From NCBI RefSeq assembly GCF_038500265.1, contig NZ_CP150637.1, positions 1,451,501 to 1,515,500 of the forward strand: DNA of 64,000 bases, in the 5' to 3' direction. Source of the DNA: Ignatzschineria larvae DSM 13226. GTDB lineage: Bacteria > Pseudomonadota > Gammaproteobacteria > Cardiobacteriales > Wohlfahrtiimonadaceae. Position 1 is the first letter of the stretch. Each line of letters starts with the position of its first letter. Under the pieces are notes generated by a model. The model did no database searches, was not told the DNA's origin, and worked only from the letters and a program-made list of their open reading frames with translations. The position numbers and the translations under genes are program-made. Positions 8,112 through 16,402 of this stretch are shown here, one piece after another.

Positions 8112-11100
8112 ATGCAATTATCAAGAAGACAATTCTTCAAAGTGTCGGCCGGAACAATCGGTGGAACCAGCCTTGCAGCTTTAGGGATGATGCCAGCGGT
8201 TTCTGAGGCGGCAGTTCGGGAATATAAAATTTTGAAAGCCAAAGAGACCCGCACAGTCTGTACTTACTGTTCAGTCGGTTGCGGCATGCTCGTTTACTCT
8301 ATGGGTGGTAAACCTAAAAATTCCTTACCATCAATTATGCATATTGAAGGAGATCCTGATCATCCGGTAAGCCGCGGATCACTCTGCCCTAAAGGCGCAG
8401 GCGTTATTGATTATGTTCATAGCCCTAACCGGGTTAAATATCCTGAAGTTCGTCGCCCTGGCTCTGATAAGTGGGAACCCATCTCTTGGGATGAAGCAAT
8501 CAATGAGATTGCTCGCCTTATGAAAGATGATCGCGATGCAAACTTCCAACATAAGAATAAAGATGGCATCACAGTAAATCGATGGACTTCTACAGGTTTT
8601 CTTGCCACTTCTGCAACCACTAACGAAAATGGTTTCGTGACCGGTAAGTTTGTTCGTGCTCTAGGAATGCTCGCAATCGACAACCAAGCGCGGGTTTGTC
8701 ATGGCTCGACGGTTGCCAGTTTAGCCGCTTCTTTTGGTCGAGGCGCAATGACGAACCATTGGGTTGATATCCGCAATGCCGATGTTGTGCTCGTGATGGG
8801 TGGGAACGCTGCTGAAGCACATCCAGTTGGCTTTAAATGGGCAATCGAAGCCAAAAAGCGGGGCGCAAAATTACTCTGCGTTGATCCACGTTTTAACCGT
8901 ACAGCTTCTGTTGCCGACTTCTATGCTCCTATCCGCTCTGGATCAGATATCGTTTTCCTCGGTGGCTTAATTCGCTGGTTGGTGGATAATAACAAGATTA
9001 ATCTTGAATATGTCAAAGAGTACACTAATGCTAAATTTATTGTCCACCCGGACTATAATTTTGATGATGGTTACTTTTCGGGGTGGAATGAAGAGGCCAA
9101 TAAATACGATAAAGCAACTTGGAGCTATGAACTTGACGAAAATGGTTATGCAAAAGTCGATGAGACTTTAAGCCATCCTCGTTGTGTATTTAACCTAATG
9201 CGCAAACATTACGATCAATATACCCCTGAGGTTGTTGAGCGTGTCACCGGTACACCGATGAAAGATTTCCTTTATGTAGCAAAAACATTAGGTGATTGCG
9301 CGGTTAATGATAAAGCGTCCACTATTCTCTATGCATTAGGCTGGACACAGCATACTGTCGGAACACAGATGATCCGGACTATGGCAATGGTGCAATTATT
9401 GCTTGGTAATATGGGTGTCCCTGGCGGCGGTGTCAATGCACTTCGTGGCCACTCAAACATTCAAGGGTTAACTGATTTAGGCCTTCTCTCAACACAACTT
9501 CCAGGCTATCTAAATCTTCCTAGTGAAGCGCAAAATAGCTATAAAAAATATATTACAGAAACAACACCTAAAGCCCTTCGCCCAGGTCAGATGAACTATT
9601 GGCAACATACGCCAAAATTTTTCAATAGCATGATGAAAACCTTCTATGGGCCTCATGCAACACCAGCGAATAACTTTGCATTTGATTATCTCCCTAAATG
9701 GGACAAAATGTATGACATTATCAACTCTTTTGAGATGATGCATAATGGGGAGATGAATGGTTATATCTGTCAAGGTTTCAATCCGTTAGCGGCAATTCCT
9801 GATAGTAATAAAAATCGTGAAGCGCTTGCTAAACTAAAATATCTCGTCATCATCGACCCTCAAACAACAGAAACAGGGAGTTTCTGGCAGAATCATGGGG
9901 TACATAATGAGATTAAAACAGAAGAAGTCATGACCACAGTTTATCGCTTACCTGCGCACTGTTTCGTGGAAGGTAGCGGCTCAATCGTCAACTCTGCTCG
10001 TTGGCTACAATGGCATTATCAAGCAGCGGAAGGCCCTGGTGAGTCAAAAGGCGATGCAGAGATTCTCTCACGCCTACTCTTTAAATTACGTGAGCTCTAC
10101 CAAGCAGAGGGCGGTGCTTTCCCCGATCCTATTATGCATATTCAATGGAATTATGCACAGCCACTTCACCCATCACCTGAAGAGATTACCAAAGAGCAAA
10201 ATGGCTATGCTCTTGAGGATCTCTATGATGAAACGGGTAAATTAGTACGTAAAAAAGGGGAGCTTCTCAGTAGCTTCGGAGAGTTACGAGCTGATGGTTC
10301 AACTGCCTCAGGTTGTTGGATCTACACTGGTTCTTGGACAGAAGATGGAAACCAAATGGCAAATCGAGACAATAGTGATCCTTCAGGATTAGGAATCACA
10401 CTCGGATGGGCTTGGGCTTGGCCTGCAAATCGTCGCATTCTCTATAATCGTGCTTCAGCGGATAGAATGGGACAACCTTGGGATCCTAAACGTCGCCTCT
10501 TTACTTGGACAGGCCAACGTTGGACCGGTTGGGATGTGCCAGACTTTAATCCAACAGCGGCACCAGGTTCAGCACTCGATCCATTTATTATGAATCCTGA
10601 AGGTGTTGGTCGCCTCTTCTCTGCAGATAAACTTGTAGATGGTCCATTCCCTACACACTTTGAAGCGATGGAAAACCCTCTGGGTTATAACCCACTCTAT
10701 ACTCCGGTCAACAATCCGGCTGTCCGGATTTTCAAACGTGATAGAGAAATGTTAGGTAGCCATGAGCAATTCCCATATGTTGGAACAACTTATCGCTTAA
10801 CAGAGCACTTCCAATTCTGGACTAAAAATGCCCGTCTAGCCGCTATTACTCAACCACAGCAATTTGTCGAAATTGGTGAGGTATTAGCCAAAGAAAAAGG
10901 CATCAAAATTGGCGATAAAGTTAAAGTCTCCTCAAACCGTGGTTATATTGAGGCTGTGGCAGTAGTGACTAAACGTATTGTTCCATTAATGATTGAAGGC
11001 AAAGTGGTTCATCAAGTGGGTGTTCCGCTTCACTGGGGCTTTGAGAGTGTTGCACGCAAAGGGTTCTTAACGAACTTCTTACCGGTTGCGGTGGGAGATG

Positions 11101-11162
11101 CCAATACTCAAACACCTGAATATAAAACATTCCTTGTGAATGTTGAGCCACTGAATGCATAA
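8112..11162 (+). CDS. fdnG: Formate dehydrogenase-N/O alpha subunit, cysteine form
   Basis: The catalytic molybdopterin subunit oxidises formate to CO2 on the periplasmic side. At 1016 residues it is almost exactly as long as E. coli FdnG. Visible features: a twin-arginine signal (SRRQFFK, residues 4-10) and an N-terminal 4Fe-4S cluster motif (CTYCSVGCGM, then CPKGAG). The active-site segment is ARVCHGSTVAS, and MGGNAAEAHPVG follows. The codon at 8697-8699 is TGT, placing cysteine at residue 196, the position of selenocysteine (UGA) in E. coli FdnG/FdoG. The enzyme is therefore predicted to need no selenocysteine machinery. The C-terminus holds the molybdopterin-dinucleotide-binding domain. 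It is followed by the beta subunit after 12 bases with its own AAGGA site, forming the operon fdnG-fdnH-fdnI. Confidence 0.96.
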   Translation: MQLSRRQFFKVSAGTIGGTSLAALGMMPAVSEAAVREYKILKAKETRTVCTYCSVGCGMLVYSMGGKPKNSLPSIMHIEGDPDHPVSRGSLCPKGAGVIDYVHSPNRVKYPEVRRPGSDKWEPISWDEAINEIARLMKDDRDANFQHKNKDGITVNRWTSTGFLATSATTNENGFVTGKFVRALGMLAIDNQARVCHGSTVASLAASFGRGAMTNHWVDIRNADVVLVMGGNAAEAHPVGFKWAIEAKKRGAKLLCVDPRFNRTASVADFYAPIRSGSDIVFLGGLIRWLVDNNKINLEYVKEYTNAKFIVHPDYNFDDGYFSGWNEEANKYDKATWSYELDENGYAKVDETLSHPRCVFNLMRKHYDQYTPEVVERVTGTPMKDFLYVAKTLGDCAVNDKASTILYALGWTQHTVGTQMIRTMAMVQLLLGNMGVPGGGVNALRGHSNIQGLTDLGLLSTQLPGYLNLPSEAQNSYKKYITETTPKALRPGQMNYWQHTPKFFNSMMKTFYGPHATPANNFAFDYLPKWDKMYDIINSFEMMHNGEMNGYICQGFNPLAAIPDSNKNREALAKLKYLVIIDPQTTETGSFWQNHGVHNEIKTEEVMTTVYRLPAHCFVEGSGSIVNSARWLQWHYQAAEGPGESKGDAEILSRLLFKLRELYQAEGGAFPDPIMHIQWNYAQPLHPSPEEITKEQNGYALEDLYDETGKLVRKKGELLSSFGELRADGSTASGCWIYTGSWTEDGNQMANRDNSDPSGLGITLGWAWAWPANRRILYNRASADRMGQPWDPKRRLFTWTGQRWTGWDVPDFNPTAAPGSALDPFIMNPEGVGRLFSADKLVDGPFPTHFEAMENPLGYNPLYTPVNNPAVRIFKRDREMLGSHEQFPYVGTTYRLTEHFQFWTKNARLAAITQPQQFVEIGEVLAKEKGIKIGDKVKVSSNRGYIEAVAVVTKRIVPLMIEGKVVHQVGVPLHWGFESVARKGFLTNFLPVAVGDANTQTPEYKTFLVNVEPLNA

Positions 11163-11174
11163 AGGAAACTAACA

Positions 11175-12080
11175 ATGATTTTAGAATCTTTAGATATTAA
11201 ACGTCGCTCAGCGACCTCCACCAAATCCCCTGATGCACGTCAGGGCATTGAAGTCGCTAAATTAATCGATGTCACAACTTGTATTGGTTGTAAAGCCTGT
11301 CAAGTTGCTTGTTCTGAATGGAATGATCTTCGCGATGAAGTCGGAACTTGTGATGGTACCTACAATAATCCGCCAGACCTCACTAATGAGTCTTGGACAG
11401 TGATGCGCTTTAATGAAACCACCGAAAATGGCAAATTAGAGTGGCTGATTCGTAAAGATGGCTGTATGCACTGTGAAGATCCTGGCTGCCTAAAAGCGTG
11501 CCCTTCTCCTGGCGCTATCGTACAATATAACAATGGTATTGTGGATTTTAACCAAGAGAACTGTATTGGTTGTGGTTACTGTATCACTGGTTGCCCATTT
11601 AATATTCCTCGCCTTAGCAAGAAAGATAATAAGGCTTACAAATGCTCACTCTGCTCGGATCGCGTAGCAGTCGGTCAAGAACCCGCTTGTGTGAAATCAT
11701 GCCCGACAGGCGCAATTCACTTTGGTTCAAAAGAAGATATGAAACAATATGCCGCAACACGTATCAAAGATTTAAATGAACGTGGTTATGAAAATGCTGG
11801 CCTTTATGATCCTGCCGGTGTTGGTGGTACACATGTCATGTATGTCCTTCACCATGCAGATCAACCTGAACTCTATAGTAACTTACCGAAAGATCCGCAT
11901 ATCAGCCCTGTGACAAGCCTCTGGAAAGGGTTACTCAAACCGCTTTCAACTGTGGGTATTGCAGCAGCTGTCTTTACGGGATTCTTACATTATGTCACTG
12001 TCGGTCCAAGCCGTGCAGATGACCCTGATGAGGGTAAAGAAGTGATTGATCCAAAGAAAGTGGAAAAAGAAGGAAAATAG
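11175..12080 (+). CDS. fdnH: Formate dehydrogenase-N beta subunit (4 x 4Fe-4S)
   Basis: 301 residues. It carries electrons from the alpha subunit to the membrane cytochrome. Four ferredoxin-type cysteine groups are visible: [35 protein letters not shown] and [21 protein letters not shown] single hydrophobic helix near residue 255-275 ([16 protein letters not shown]) anchors the C-terminus, as in E. coli FdnH. The sequence is close to the enteric protein throughout ([37 protein letters not shown]). It lies between the alpha and gamma genes with a 3-base gap to the latter. Confidence 0.96.
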   Translation: MILESLDIKRRSATSTKSPDARQGIEVAKLIDVTTCIGCKACQVACSEWNDLRDEVGTCDGTYNNPPDLTNESWTVMRFNETTENGKLEWLIRKDGCMHCEDPGCLKACPSPGAIVQYNNGIVDFNQENCIGCGYCITGCPFNIPRLSKKDNKAYKCSLCSDRVAVGQEPACVKSCPTGAIHFGSKEDMKQYAATRIKDLNERGYENAGLYDPAGVGGTHVMYVLHHADQPELYSNLPKDPHISPVTSLWKGLLKPLSTVGIAAAVFTGFLHYVTVGPSRADDPDEGKEVIDPKKVEKEGK

Positions 12081-12083
12081 ATC

Positions 12084-12782
12084 ATGGCTAAAGATAAATT
12101 AATTCAACGTTATTCAGCATCTGAACGTATCAATCATTGGATTGTTGCAGGATGCTTCATTGTATTGGCTTTCTCTGGACTTGCTTTCTTCTATCCAAGT
12201 TTCTTCTGGTTTAGCCAAATTTTTGGAACACCCCAAATGGCTCGTATCATCCATCCTTTCGTGGGTGTGATTATGTTTGTGGGCTTCTTTGTTCAGTTTT
12301 TCCGCTATTACAAACGTAACTTCGTGAACAAATATGATGTGAAATGGGCAATGTCTGTTAAAGAGGTGATCAAAGGTGAGCATCTTCCTAACGTCGGCAA
12401 ATATAATGCCGGTCAAAAGATCATGTTCTGGGTCATGACACTTTCAATGATTGTATTGGTAACAACCGGCATCATCATGTGGCAGCCTTATTTTGCTAAC
12501 TCATTCAGCATTCCACTTCGCCGAGTAGCGATCTTGTTCCACGCATGGTGTGCACTGATCCTGATCGCTTCTATCATTGTTCATGTCTATGCAGCGATCT
12601 GGGTAAAAGGGACGATTCGCGCGATGACTGAAGGCGTTGTGACTGAAAAATGGGCAGAGAGCCATCACCCACTTTGGTATAAAGAAGTGATGGAAAACTA
12701 TGATAGAGCTGAAGGTTCAACAAAACGTAAAACCTCTGCTCATACAGCTGCACAACAAGCTTCGCAGTCCAACCATAAGTAG
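12084..12782 (+). CDS. fdnI: Formate dehydrogenase-N gamma subunit (cytochrome b556)
   Basis: 232 residues with four membrane helices (about 17-38, 57-75, 112-132, 150-172). The subunit carries two b hemes and reduces menaquinone on the cytoplasmic side of the inner membrane. Conserved pieces of the family are present: SERINHWIV with a heme-ligand His, FGTPQMARIIHPF, GKYNAGQKIMFW, and a His-rich exit helix (HAWCALILIASIIVHVYAAIWVKG, given as a span). The tail after residue 205 is polar and longer than in E. coli. It is the last structural gene of the operon; a hairpin without a T run lies at 12855-12877, before fdhE. Confidence 0.95.
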   Translation: MAKDKLIQRYSASERINHWIVAGCFIVLAFSGLAFFYPSFFWFSQIFGTPQMARIIHPFVGVIMFVGFFVQFFRYYKRNFVNKYDVKWAMSVKEVIKGEHLPNVGKYNAGQKIMFWVMTLSMIVLVTTGIIMWQPYFANSFSIPLRRVAILFHAWCALILIASIIVHVYAAIWVKGTIRAMTEGVVTEKWAESHHPLWYKEVMENYDRAEGSTKRKTSAHTAAQQASQSNHK

Positions 12783-12854
12783 TAAAACGCCTATAAAAAT
12801 TGAGTGTGAATAAAATTTAAAAGCTTAAAATTTTCCATTCCCACCCACCTTAGA

Positions 12855-12877
12855 ACGCACCATTTATTGGTGCGTTG
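12855..12877 (+). terminator. Hairpin between fdnI and fdhE, possible attenuator
   Basis: AACGCACCA, a five-base loop TTTAT, then TGGTGCGTT: a perfect 9-base-pair stem. There is no continuous T run after it, so it may slow or partly end transcription, or protect the fdnGHI message, leaving fdhE at a lower level. Confidence 0.6.
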
Positions 12878-12915
12878 CTATATGAATTTAACTATTTTCT
12901 TAAAAGAGCAAAATT

Positions 12916-13809
12916 ATGACTATGAAACCTGCCGGCGGGATTGAAAAAATAATCCCTATCCTACCTCCTAAAGGCTCTTACTATCCTTATCGTCTTAAAG
13001 CAATTGAAAAAGCGATCATAAAACAGCCAGAAGCACATTTCTTACCTTTTATTCAATCAGTTGTAAAAGCTCAAGAAGCGGCTTATCAAGCACTCAAAAA
13101 AGATCACCCATTATCACCCATCGTTGTAAATAACGATAATAATGCGAAGACTCCCTTTTTATCAGTAGATCAATCGATCACACCGCTCTACAAGCAAGCA
13201 TTACTCACTATGATTGAGACGCTATTGGTAGATCCAGAAATCAATAATGAGATTAAAACCCACCTTATCGCGCTACAAGCAGAGATCGATCAACAAGATG
13301 AAGCACTCATTACTGAATATTATCAGAAGCTCATCGCTTTAGAGTTTAATGATCTTCCTCAACATCAACGCCTTTTCCTCGCAACTGCATTGCAAGTCCT
13401 ACTTCATTTTGATACCAGTCGCATTCAGGTCGATGAGGATTATCTACTTCGCAACAAAGAACTCTGCCCTTGCTGTAATATGCCGGCCATCAGTAGCGTG
13501 CTCGATAATAGTGATAATGGTCTTCGTTATCTCTACTGTAGTTTCTGTGAGACAAAATGGCACGTTGTACGAGGACAATGTACGGAATGTCATAGCAATA
13601 AATCACTTTATCAGAGTAAAATTGAAGCGCTCGATCGTCCGATCTATGCGGAAGTTTGTGATGAATGTCATACTTATCTCAAAACCGTTGATCGCACTAA
13701 AACACTTATCGCCGATCCTTTTATCGAAGATATCTTAACGCTGCCCCTCTCTCTTCGACTATCAGAAGATGAATATCAAACTTTTGGATTGAACCCTTAT
13801 TTGATTTAG
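12916..13809 (+). CDS. fdhE: Formate dehydrogenase accessory protein FdhE
   Basis: 297 residues, a normal FdhE length. FdhE is a cytoplasmic rubredoxin-like factor needed for maturation of Tat-exported formate dehydrogenase. Cysteine pairs that bind iron are visible in the C-terminal third: CPCCNMP, YCSFC, CTEC and CDEC. The N-terminus (KPAGGIEKIIPI) is less conserved. An alternative start lies 6 bases downstream (ATG at 12922). Its position directly after fdnGHI supports the role. fdhD is not in the window. Confidence 0.93.
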   Translation: MTMKPAGGIEKIIPILPPKGSYYPYRLKAIEKAIIKQPEAHFLPFIQSVVKAQEAAYQALKKDHPLSPIVVNNDNNAKTPFLSVDQSITPLYKQALLTMIETLLVDPEINNEIKTHLIALQAEIDQQDEALITEYYQKLIALEFNDLPQHQRLFLATALQVLLHFDTSRIQVDEDYLLRNKELCPCCNMPAISSVLDNSDNGLRYLYCSFCETKWHVVRGQCTECHSNKSLYQSKIEALDRPIYAEVCDECHTYLKTVDRTKTLIADPFIEDILTLPLSLRLSEDEYQTFGLNPYLI

Positions 13810-14256
13810 TCAGAAAAGGTTTAATCACAAGAGATTTAATCACAACAAGGTATCTTCCCCAAACACACTTTATGGTAAAACCTAAGATCTAATGAGATTG
13901 AGATCAATCAATGCTTGTTAGATCTTTTACCGTATTAATCAGATGGCATTACGTCAATTCTATATTCATTTTAACGAGCGACTCGATTAATATCTTTCCT
14001 GTCATAGCGATATCCCTGTGTAATATTCTTTACTATTCATATACTTATCAAATTAGCTGAATAAATTAGCTGAATCAATAACTGTACAATTAAAGTAGAG
14101 AGGTAAGCTCTCAATAGTTTGTCTATCTATTGAACTCACTATTGTCCCAATGGAATTAGTGATAAACTATACTGTTTTCAGAAACACACATTATCAAAAT
14201 GCATAATCTAATGAATTCAATGAAATCGGCTAAATTCTTATTGTAGGGGGAAAGAT
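13810..14256. other. Intergenic region fdhE-recQ
   Basis: About 450 AT-rich bases without a credible gene. An imperfect inverted repeat is present (TAAGATCTAA at 13883-13892 against TTAGATCTTTTACC near 13919). A direct repeat AATTAGCTGAAT occurs twice near 14052-14075. A short ATG-initiated frame of 11 codons (14211-14246) ends just before the recQ coding sequence; I do not call it a gene. Confidence 0.5.
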
Positions 14257-16128
14257 ATCAATCGTTTCAATTCATCCACCCATAAGCACGAATCGCTCCA
14301 ACATTCGAGTGAATCGGTAGCGCTCTCCCATTCACCGCTTCTTGATGCCACAGAGGCGCTTCAGAAGTATTTCGGTTATACCGAATTTCGTGAAGGGCAA
14401 GCAGCGCTTGTGGAAGGCGTACTATCCGGCCGGGATGTTCTTGGAATTATGCCCACAGGGGGCGGTAAATCTCTCTGTTATCAGATTCCGGCTCTGCTTT
14501 TACCTCATATGACACTTGTCATCTCTCCGCTGATCTCCCTGATGAAAGATCAAGTAGATGCGCTACTTGAGATCGGTATTTCCGCTACTTTTATTAACAG
14601 TACTCTAGATGAGTCAACGCTACGCACTCGCCTCATTGAGATACGACAAAAACAGTATAAGCTGATCTATATTGCGCCGGAAAGGCTCAATAGTTATCTT
14701 ATTCGCTCACTTTTTAGTGCGCTACCCATTAGTTTTATTGCCGTAGATGAAGCCCACTGTATCTCCAAATGGGGCCACGATTTTCGCCCTGCTTATGGCG
14801 AGATCATCGATTTTGTCCATCAATTGCCCAATCGCCCGGTGATTGGTGCCTATACAGCAACAGCCACATCGGAAGTGATCCACGAAATTAAAACGTTGTT
14901 ACAACTTCATCATCCTATCGAATCGATTATCAGTTTTGACCGCACAAATCTCACCTTTGAAGTGCTGAAAATCTCTGATAAACGCCGGTATATCGTCAAT
15001 TTTATACGCCGATTCTATCCCAATGAATCCGGTATTATCTACTGTGCAACCCGCAACAATGTGGAAAAACTCACAGAATTTCTTAAAAATGCCGGCCTTA
15101 AAGTCTTGGCTTACCACGGCGGAATGGAGCATCACGAGCGGGAAAAGAATCAAAATGCGTTTATTCGCGATGAAGTGCAGATTATTGTGGCCACCAATGC
15201 CTTTGGTATGGGCATTGATAAATCGAATGTCCGCTTTGTGATTCACTATAATATGCCTCAAAATATGGAAGCTTATTATCAAGAAGCCGGGCGAGCAGGC
15301 CGAGATGGTGCGCCAGCGCACTGTTTACTGCTCTATGCACCGAGAGATGTCTCCAATCAAAAATATCTGATTGAACATAATGATTTTATTACCGATCCTG
15401 AGCGTAAAGATATTCTCTATCATAATCTCGAAGCACTTATCGATTACTGTCATACCGAAGAGTGTTTACGTGCAGAGATTCTTCACTATTTTTCTGAGAC
15501 ACCTCAATTCGATCACTGTAATAATTGTAGTAATTGCACTAATACAGTGCCGAAGATCAATATCACTATCGAAGCCCAAAAGATTCTCTCCTGTGTCTAT
15601 CGTGCCGAACAAAATTGTGGCATTACAACCATTATTCAGATTCTACGAGGCTCGAAAAATCAACACATTCTCTCCCGTAATCTCGATCAGCTCTCTACTT
15701 ATGGCATTATGCGGGAATATTCGGAATCAGTACTCAAAGAGATGATTATGACGCTAATCGCAAGAGGTTACCTCTATCAAACAACCGAAGCAAGACCACT
15801 ACTTAAGCTCAATATTGCCAAAGCAAAGTTGATTTTAACCGGACAAAAACAGCTCTTTCATCGACAAGATCTGCTACTGCATAAAACTATTTCAGCACCG
15901 GAAAATCACTATCATTCACCGCTCTATGAAGAGATACGCGCATTTCGTTTAATACTCTCTAAAGAGCGAGATGTGCCGGCCTATACCATTTTTAGCGATA
16001 AAACCCTTAGAGAACTTGCAGAGAAACAACCGACCACTCAAGGACAGATGTTGCAGATTCACGGTATTGGCGTTAAGAAATTTGATCTCTATGGCGAGCG
16101 ATTAATTGAATTAATTCGCCATCAATAA
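14257..16128 (+). CDS. recQ: ATP-dependent DNA helicase RecQ, start codon unclear
   Basis: A 3'-5' DNA helicase of recombination and repair. Motifs: Walker A MPTGGGKSLCYQIPAL, DEAH box VDEAHCISKWGHDFRP, helicase motif VI with QEAGRAGRDG, a four-cysteine zinc site (CHTEEC ... CNNCSNC), a winged-helix region and a C-terminal HRDC domain (LREL ... IHGIGVKKFDLYG). The first in-frame ATG/GTG/TTG codon is GTG at 14410, but the conserved RecQ start (ALQKYFGYTEFREGQ, the Q motif) is encoded upstream of it, in frame. The frame is open from 14224 and contains no standard start codon. I place the start at ATC 14257 because GGGGG at 14246-14250 sits 6 bases before it, giving 623 residues, close to the ~610 of E. 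coli. ATC starts are very rare, so a sequencing error or a real lesion is also possible. Confidence 0.8.
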   Translation: MNRFNSSTHKHESLQHSSESVALSHSPLLDATEALQKYFGYTEFREGQAALVEGVLSGRDVLGIMPTGGGKSLCYQIPALLLPHMTLVISPLISLMKDQVDALLEIGISATFINSTLDESTLRTRLIEIRQKQYKLIYIAPERLNSYLIRSLFSALPISFIAVDEAHCISKWGHDFRPAYGEIIDFVHQLPNRPVIGAYTATATSEVIHEIKTLLQLHHPIESIISFDRTNLTFEVLKISDKRRYIVNFIRRFYPNESGIIYCATRNNVEKLTEFLKNAGLKVLAYHGGMEHHEREKNQNAFIRDEVQIIVATNAFGMGIDKSNVRFVIHYNMPQNMEAYYQEAGRAGRDGAPAHCLLLYAPRDVSNQKYLIEHNDFITDPERKDILYHNLEALIDYCHTEECLRAEILHYFSETPQFDHCNNCSNCTNTVPKINITIEAQKILSCVYRAEQNCGITTIIQILRGSKNQHILSRNLDQLSTYGIMREYSESVLKEMIMTLIARGYLYQTTEARPLLKLNIAKAKLILTGQKQLFHRQDLLLHKTISAPENHYHSPLYEEIRAFRLILSKERDVPAYTIFSDKTLRELAEKQPTTQGQMLQIHGIGVKKFDLYGERLIELIRHQ

Positions 16129-16142
16129 AATTATTATTTAAT

Positions 16143-16179
16143 TTGTACTTTTAATAGATCTTAATTATAATTAAGATCT
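16143..16179 (+). promoter_or_regulatory. Palindrome with embedded -10: promoter/operator of the peptide cluster or recQ terminator
   Basis: 16156-16179 is a perfect 24-base palindrome (half AGATCTTAATTA). At its centre is an exact TATAAT (16166-16171), and 17 bases upstream lies TTGTAC (16143-16148), which matches the first three bases of a -35. The first mini-gene starts at 16210, so a transcript from here would have a ~30-base leader. This layout suits a repressor covering the -10. The stem is also followed by GTTATTTTT, so it could end recQ transcription instead, or do both. Confidence 0.5.
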
Positions 16180-16209
16180 GTTATTTTTAATATTCTAGAG
16201 ATATATCTT

Positions 16210-16293
16210 ATGATTAAAAAGTTACCTAAAATTAATATAAATAAACCTAATATCGCAAAACCAGATACTAATTGCAATGGTATTTGTTGGTAA
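16210..16293 (+). CDS. Candidate RiPP precursor peptide 1 (27 aa)
   Basis: ATG to TAA, 27 residues: a basic start (MIKKLPK), an Asn/Pro/Lys-rich middle, and a C-terminus ending TNCNGICW. The two cysteines are residues 22 and 26, in a CNGIC loop with Trp as the last residue. A short leader-like region plus a small Cys-containing C-terminus directly upstream of a radical SAM/SPASM gene is the usual layout of RiPP precursors. AGAG ending at 16200 is a weak ribosome site. The second mini-gene, 25 bases downstream, encodes a peptide of exactly the same length. Expression and modification are inference. I recognise no named family; mycofactocin precursors also end with a Cys near an aromatic residue, but the sequence differs. 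Confidence 0.6.
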   Translation: MIKKLPKININKPNIAKPDTNCNGICW

Positions 16294-16318
16294 ATTCAAC
16301 TATAAGGACTACTTAATA

Positions 16319-16402
16319 ATGAAAAAAAACATAAATAATAAAAAGTTATATTTTATAACTACTGTGGACGTATTTTGTAACGTTAACTTACCATGCCGTT
16401 AA
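16319..16402 (+). CDS. Candidate RiPP precursor peptide 2 (27 aa)
   Basis: 27 residues: basic Asn/Lys start (MKKNINNKK), then a hydrophobic stretch and the C-terminus DVFCNVNLPCR. Cysteines are residues 20 and 26. As in peptide 1, Cys26 is next to last, and the first cysteine is followed by Asn. AAGGA at 16303-16307 is a good ribosome site. Its TAA (16400-16402) overlaps the beginning of the radical SAM gene, suggesting translational coupling. The string FITTVDVFCN also resembles the beginning of some radical SAM domains, so a decayed fragment of a second enzyme is the main alternative. Against this, the spacing is C-x5-C, not C-x3-C-x2-C. Confidence 0.55.
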   Translation: MKKNINNKKLYFITTVDVFCNVNLPCR

